A stretch of DNA of 64,000 nucleotides from NCBI GenBank assembly GCA_026545765.1, contig CM048843.1:13229501-13293500 (forward strand), given 5' to 3'. The translations under genes and the position numbers were made by a program. Shown here piece by piece: positions 58,518 through 64,000 of the stretch (positions are counted from its first letter, which is position 1; each line of letters begins with the position of its first letter). A model generated the notes under the pieces. That model was not told where the DNA came from and did not search any database. It worked only from the letters and a program-made list of their open reading frames with translations. Source of the stretch: Plantago major. Its lineage: Eukaryota > Streptophyta > Magnoliopsida > Lamiales > Plantaginaceae.

Positions 58518-58849
58518 AATACCAATTTGTCTATTAGGGTTCCACTGTTCAAAATCAAAATCAACGGATTGACACCCTTGATCAACACACACGCAAACAA
58601 GGCTCATGTTACCCACTACGAGTCGATTGTAATTATCTCAACAATTGTAAATTATCAAGTAAGAAATGCTTCAGTTTATGGATATAAACCACCTTCTCCT
58701 TCCAGAGTTTATGGAGTTTATGTAACTCTGTGAAAAAAATCCTTTGTACAATCAATCAAAATTTGATTCTCCTCTCATGTTTTCACACCCCAACGTTCAA
58801 CACCTCAAATAAATAAAATAGTAGGAGAAGGCACTCGCCTAGCTACATC
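58518..58849. other. intergenic DNA, possible LTR-like end on the minus strand
   Basis: Read on the minus strand from about 58,803, the sequence starts TGTTGAACGTTGGGGTGTGA, reminiscent of a copia LTR start. No partner LTR is visible in the window, so this remains unproven. Confidence 0.3.
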
Positions 58850-59680
58850 AATCATGCGGTTATAACTTCCTCTCTTACTAGTTATTACATCTTTGCAATG
58901 TAGAATAAGGTGGATATGAAAGTTCACTGTTTTGTACTTTGTTACATCAACAGTTAACTTAATAACTCTTTTGTTTTATTGCAGGGTATTTTTGTAATAT
59001 TGACTTCTTCACTAATCTTTAACCTAGTTCGACAGTTGTAGTTTCTTGTGTTAACAGGGTGTAGATTTCGGAGATTTGGAAGAAATAAAGGAGTCCTGCT
59101 TAGCTTGATGTATTTAAGGAAAAAGATCAATGATTGGATTCTTTGAAGACAAGATATCGAACTGGACTATTGAAGATTTGATAAGATTGGAAAGTAAAAT
59201 CTGGAAGATTTGTCCTTGGTTAAAGAACGATGTTATATATACAAGGTCAAGGACGATTTCAAAGTAACGAGACCAGAGTGAACACTTGCACTTTATTCTA
59301 TCAAAGCTGTCGAGTTACTTTGTGTTTTGCAAAACTGTACTGCTGTTATTGGATAGAGATTGTTTCTCAATCATCTAGGTTAGACTAGATTAACAGCAAT
59401 AGAATAGGTGATACTGTTATGTTTGTTTTAGCTTTGAAGTTCAAGGTTTCGACTTGTGAAATCTTGAATATTGTTTTGATAAATTCACTCATCAATATAG
59501 TGGATATTTGCCTTTGGCTCGGCTGTTATACCAGCTAAGAAAAACAACTCTGTGTTCTATAGTTTATTTCATTGTATTATTTTTACATTTGAGTCATCAT
59601 TACATTATGTTATATCAACATTGATATATACTGTTGTGTGATTGCAGTTTAGTACAAGTCCCGGTCCTTACGTTCTTTCA
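58850..59680 (+). repeat. probable 5' LTR of the SIRE-like element (left border uncertain)
   Basis: The right border is set by the CA end and primer site. A TATA-like GTTATATATACAAGG lies at about 59,232-59,246. The left border is a guess because the partner LTR is outside the window. Confidence 0.4.
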
Positions 59681-59734
59681 ATTGGCATCAAGAGTCAGGC
59701 ACTTAATCAATAAGTGTGTGGATTTTGTACTAAA

Positions 59735-62700
59735 TATGGATTGTGTCAATCCAAGTGCCTATAGACTGCCGGTACTTGATGGCACAACCTATTTGTATTG
59801 GAACACTAGGCTAAGAACTCACGTCAAATCAATTGATGTACGTGCTTGGAAGTCTGTCTTGGAAGGGTATTAGTTTCCCATGCTACCACCAGATGCTGAT
59901 GGTGATGTAGTACCAAAACCTGAAAGCCAATGGACTGGAGACGAATGGACTGAATCTGGATATAATGAGAAAGCACTCAATGCTATTCTTAGCTATGTAG
60001 ATTCTCATATGTTCATGTTAATCCAACACTGTACCACTGCCAAGAAAGCTTGGGAAATCTTACAAACTCATTGTGAAGGAGATCAAAGTGTTAAAGAGAG
60101 CATAGCTAGATTGCTTTGGAGCCAATATAAGAGCTTGATAATGGGTGAAGATGAGACCATCACAACCTATTTCGAAAAGCTTAGGACAATCTCTAATGAG
60201 TGTCAAGTACTTGGTGAACCAATCTCTAACAAATAGCTTGTCAATAAAGCTGTTAGAACTTTATCTTCTAAATTTAAAACCAAGCGTACCGTGCTTGAAG
60301 ATAATAAGCACTTGGCTACCATGGACTTCAATGTTCTAATGAACAACCTCGAGAACTATGAGATGAGTCTAGAGGAACAAAAGAGGAATAAGAACAAAGC
60401 CATTTCCTTGTATACTGCTTCAAATGAAAATAAGAATCTTGAAGATGATGTGAGTGATAGTGATGAGTTATCTCTGGGTGCTTTTCAAAAAGGTTTCAAT
60501 GATCTTGTCAAAAAATTTAATAAAAGTAAACATTTTGCTTCTTCTGAAAAATACGGGTCAAATTCTTCTTCTGATCTTGATAAAACTGATCCTAAAGCTC
60601 TTGAGAAAATTCAGTGTTTTGAGTGCAAAGGATGGGGACATTACAAACATGAATGTGTGAACACCCTAAGGAAAGCAAGAAAACTCTATTTTGTGAGCAT
60701 GAATGAGGTTGAGGATGAAAATGTCAATGATTCCTTAGGGTCTGAAAATAATCATGTCATGTCCTTATTCACAATCATATGTGAGGATAATGAATATTGG
60801 TTTAACAGTGATAACAACAACTCACTGGATCATATTGTTTATCTCGACTATGATGACACTGAGTGTGTAGATGAGCTCAGAACCAATAGTGAGACTAACC
60901 TTAACCTTAGATGTTTGCATGGTTCTTTTGTTTCAGATGGAGAGTATCCGTTTGAAGAAGAATTCACTCAGGAACAAATGATCGAGGAGTTGAAGAAGAT
61001 GTATGAAGAACTAGTTGTGAAAATCAAACAGATGGAGAAATCTGTAAAGCCTCTGGAAAGAGAGAATAAACAACTGAAGGACAGGATTGTTCACCTGAAA
61101 ACAGACTTGACAAAAAGGGAAGCTGAAATACAGGAGCTCTTAACAAAGCTACACAGTGCTGAACCAATTGTTGCCAAATGGATTCCAAGTCAATCTGAGC
61201 CCAGGACAGTAAGGGAACAAGGTAAGGAAGGATTAACTGAGTTGAGATTTCCAAACTCAACTGTTGAATTAAACTCTACCAAAGTTAAAACTAAATCTGC
61301 TAGTGTGTTAAAAGAAGCTCCTAATCTTGTAAAAGATATTGGTGATAAAATCAAGAATTTTAAGAAAATCTTTGTGCGTCAATTTTGTCTTAAACTGGGC
61401 ATAAAAAACAGTTTTGTTTTCTCTATAGAAAAATCTTGGGCTAAACGTCAGAATTCAAAAACTGATGGAAAAGCAGATAAAATTGAAAACACTGGAGATA
61501 TTTGCACACAAGACCCTAGGTCTGAGCATGTTGAATCAACTGTTGTGTTAACACCTCCTGAAAATAACAGTGAGAAGAGTTGGAAATCCAAGTCAGATCA
61601 TGTGTGTCATGTTGCTATGTCTGCTATCAACACTAACAATGCAGGATTGTGGTATTTCGATAGTGGATGCTCTCGACATATGACTGGTACTAAGGACTAT
61701 CTAAAGGATGTTGTTCCTCAAACGTCTGGACTGGTCACATATGGCAGTGGCACACAAGGTAAGGTTCTAGGTAAGGGAGTTCTGAATCTTGATGGAATTC
61801 CAAATTTGAAGAATGTGTTACTGATTGATGGATTGACTGCTAACTTGCTAAGTGTAAGTCATATATGTGATGATGATCTACGTGTTTACTTTGACAAAAA
61901 AATCTTGCATTGTCTTCAATGACAACTATGGTTGTATCATGTTAGGTACTAGGTCTCAGGATAACTGTTATGTGATGAGTTCCAGTTTAAAGTGCAATTT
62001 TGTTCATCTGAATGAATCTGTAATATGGCATAAGAAATTAAGTCATGTTAATTACAGAAATTTAGAAAAACTGGTTAAAACTGAAGCTGTTTTAGGATTT
62101 CAAAAGCTAACAAGTCCTGGCAAACTTGTTTGTGGGGACTGCTTAAAAGGCAAACAAGTTCGTGCTTCTCATCAACCTCTAACAGTTGAAAGTCAAAAGA
62201 GTGGAACTCATGCCTGTTTTGAACTGTTGCATATGGACTTGATCGGTCCTATTGAAGTTGCTAGTCTGGGTGGTAAATTCTACATATTTGTGATTGTAGA
62301 TGACTTTTCTTGGTTTACTTGGGTTTCTTTTCTCAAAGAAAAATCTGAGACATTTGACATCTTCAAAACTCTGTGTGCATTTTAAGAATGTGCATAATTC
62401 CTGTGTAAAAAGAATTCGATCTGATCATGGAAGAGAGTTTGAAAACTAATTTTTTTTCTCGATTCTGTGAAAAGAAAGGAATCTCTCAAGAATTCTCTGC
62501 TCCCAAAACTCTTCAGCAAAACCGAGTTGCGGAAATAAAGAATAGAACTCTTCAGAAAATGGGTCTAGTTATGCTTAGCTCAATGAAGTTGACCAAGAGA
62601 TTGTGGGATGAGGCTATTAATACTACCAGTCATATAATAAAAAGAGTGTCTATCTTAGGCCAGGAACAAATGTTACTCCTTATGAGTTGTTAAATGGCAA

Positions 62701-64000
62701 GCAACCCAATCTCAAGTACATGCATGTGTTTGGCTTTGTGTGTTATATTCTAAATGATAGAGATTACTTGGGTAAATTTGATGATAAAAGTGAGAAAGGA
62801 ATCTTTGTTGGCTACTCTTTGAATAGTCATGCCTATAGGGTGTATAACCCTAGGACCAAGACTATACAAGAGTCAGTCAATGTTAAATTTGATGATTCTA
62901 CTTGTTTTTTCACAAGAACAGGATACTTCGGGTTATGAGGTGCTGCAGTCAGAACCATTGGATCCAGCAACACCAGATGTACATGCCACTGTTGATCCCA
63001 CTATTGATGCAACAGGATCCACTCCAGACGAATCCAGCTCCTCTGATGAGTCTGATGATAAAGAAACCCTCACACAGTTTCATGAACATGTAACTGGATC
63101 AAACTTGGATGATGTGAGACGAGATCCACCAGCTAGAATTCAAAAGGATCATCCCTCCTCACAAATCATTGGCAATCCCAATGACAGCAGGAAGTTGAGA
63201 GACAAACCTAGAATCAACTATAAAGACATGATGAAATCCAATGTCTTCACTGAACAGGAAGGTAATAAGGTTAGCTCTACTTGCTTTGTGTCCTTAGTAG
63301 AACCCAAAAACATCAAAGAAGCCCTGAAAGATGATTTTTGGATTGAAGCCATGCAAGAGGAACTACACCAATTCAGAACTAATGATGTGTGGACCTTAGT
63401 TCCAAGACAATCTGACTTAAATGTTATTGGTACCAAATGGATTTTCAAAAATAAAAGTAATGAAAATAGTGTAGTTACTCAAAACAAGGGTTTACTCAAA
63501 TTGAAGGGGTTGATTTTGATGAGACTTTTGCTCCCGTAGCTAGGCTAGAATCTATTAGATTGCTTCTTGATATTGCCTGTTTTCTCAAAATTACTCTTCA
63601 ACAAATGGATGTAGAAGGTGCGTTTTTTGATTGGTTTGATTGATAAGGATGTTTTTGTTGAACAACCTAAAGGATTTGAAAATCCTCATTTTTCAAATAA
63701 TGTTTTCAAACTTAAGAAGGCTTTGTATGGGCTGAAATGGACACCTCGTGCTTGGTATGATAGATTAACTACCTTCTTGATTGAACTTGGCTTTACTAGA
63801 GGAGAGGCTGATAGAACCCTATTTATCCTTCGCAAAGGCAAGGATATATGTGTGGCACAGATCTATGTTGATGATATAGTGTTTGGTTCCACTAATCCTT
63901 TGTTAGTCAAACAGTTTGTTGAAGCTATGACAGGTTCGTTTGAGATGAGTTTAATTGGTGAACTCAACTACTTTCTTGGATTACAAATCAAGCAAAGTAA
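59735..64000 (+). pseudogene. SIRE-like copia gag-pol region, partial (fossil)
   Basis: The gag starts at the ATG of MDCVNPSAYRLPVLDG (59,735) with YWNTRLRTHVKSID. A UBN2-type block (WEILQTHCEGDQSVKESI) lies near 60,060. A zinc knuckle CFECKGWGHYKHEC lies at about 60,617. A long acidic and coiled-coil stretch runs to about 61.2 kb. The protease has WYFDSGCSRHMTG (about 61,650). The GAG-pre-integrase and integrase core show IWHKKLSHVN and LLHMDLIGPIEVAS (about 62.0-62.6 kb). The reverse transcriptase shows FWIEAMQEELHQF and YVDDIVFGSTNP (63.3 kb to the edge). DSGCSRHMTG is the SIRE-type form of the protease site. The region is broken in roughly eight or more places. Confidence 0.82.

Larger units (their letters stand above)
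58850..64000 (+). mobile_element. Ty1/copia element, SIRE-like, 5' part (runs off the window)
   Basis: A 5' LTR ends ...CGTTCTTTCA at 59,680, followed by ATTGGCATCAAGAG, a variant of the TTGGTATCAGAGC primer site seen in SIRE-type elements. Gag, protease, integrase and reverse transcriptase follow to the window edge. RNase H and the 3' LTR lie beyond it. The left LTR border is only approximate. The long gag, with a coiled-coil region between the zinc knuckle and protease, is typical of SIRE/Maximus. The visible part is broken in roughly eight or more places. Age cannot be estimated without the second LTR. Confidence 0.8.

Noticed and set aside
58518-58803. Minus-strand LTR-like sequence starting TGTTGAACG
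   Set aside because: Only one copy is in view, there is no primer site or coding, and the other border is not defined; kept only as a remark.
1-64000. CRISPR arrays, bacterial operons, ribosomal RNA or tRNA genes
   Set aside because: None seen; the repeats present are plant transposon and satellite types without CRISPR-like spacing.

Overview
This window looks like repeat-rich intergenic DNA from a flowering plant, most likely a eudicot. The evidence is Ty3/gypsy of the Tat type, Ty1/copia of the Ale/Retrofit and SIRE types, CACTA (En/Spm) transposons with introns, a MULE, Stowaway and Emigrant-like MITEs, AT-rich DNA and TA microsatellites. The species cannot be named from sequence alone. 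I see no complete host protein gene. The nearest is a captured fragment of a trihelix-type transcription factor gene inside a MULE (22.2-22.4 kb).

Layout. 1-3.5 kb: AT-rich DNA with MITE relics, including an Emigrant-like element at 2,985-3,094. 3.5-4.2 kb: left end of a CACTA element (A). 4.2-19.7 kb: a 14.5-kb Tat-type gypsy element with gag-pol on the plus strand, an additional antisense gene with its own minus-strand TATA box, and LTRs about 2-2.5% diverged. A block found just inside the 3' LTR is also present just outside the 5' LTR. 19.7-21.6 kb: a TA array, an Emigrant-like end and small tandem repeats. 21.6-22.8 kb: a Pack-MULE-like element with perfect 9-bp target duplications. 22.8-24.9 kb: a 2-kb degenerate array built on a GTTAGTTTCA-like word. 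24.9-30.1 kb: a second CACTA family (B) carrying only a minus-strand Ptta/TnpA-like gene. 30.1-42.6 kb: intergenic, with a foldback element, five Stowaway-like elements or ends, and other repeats. 42.6-49.9 kb: a large CACTA element (C) with the full domain series (Tnp-associated, Transposase_21, DUF4218, DUF4216, Ptta), decayed, and lacking the last five bases of its right end. 49.9-52.8 kb: intergenic. 52.8-57.8 kb: a copia element with 166-bp LTRs, a perfect 5-bp target duplication and almost identical LTRs. 58.1-58.5 kb: a hAT-like MITE built of GAGCTCG words. 58.8 kb to the end: 5' part of a SIRE-like copia element cut off by the window edge.

How the parts relate. CACTA A and C share terminal and subterminal sequence and are one family. 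B is a second family with a similar GACGGA/TCCGTC palindrome core but a different flank (GTGACGGA versus TAGCGACGGA). B lacks the DDE-type gene, so it would have depended on another copy. The LTR elements are fossils with interrupted reading frames. Domain names come from reading translated sequence against remembered family motifs. No database search was run.
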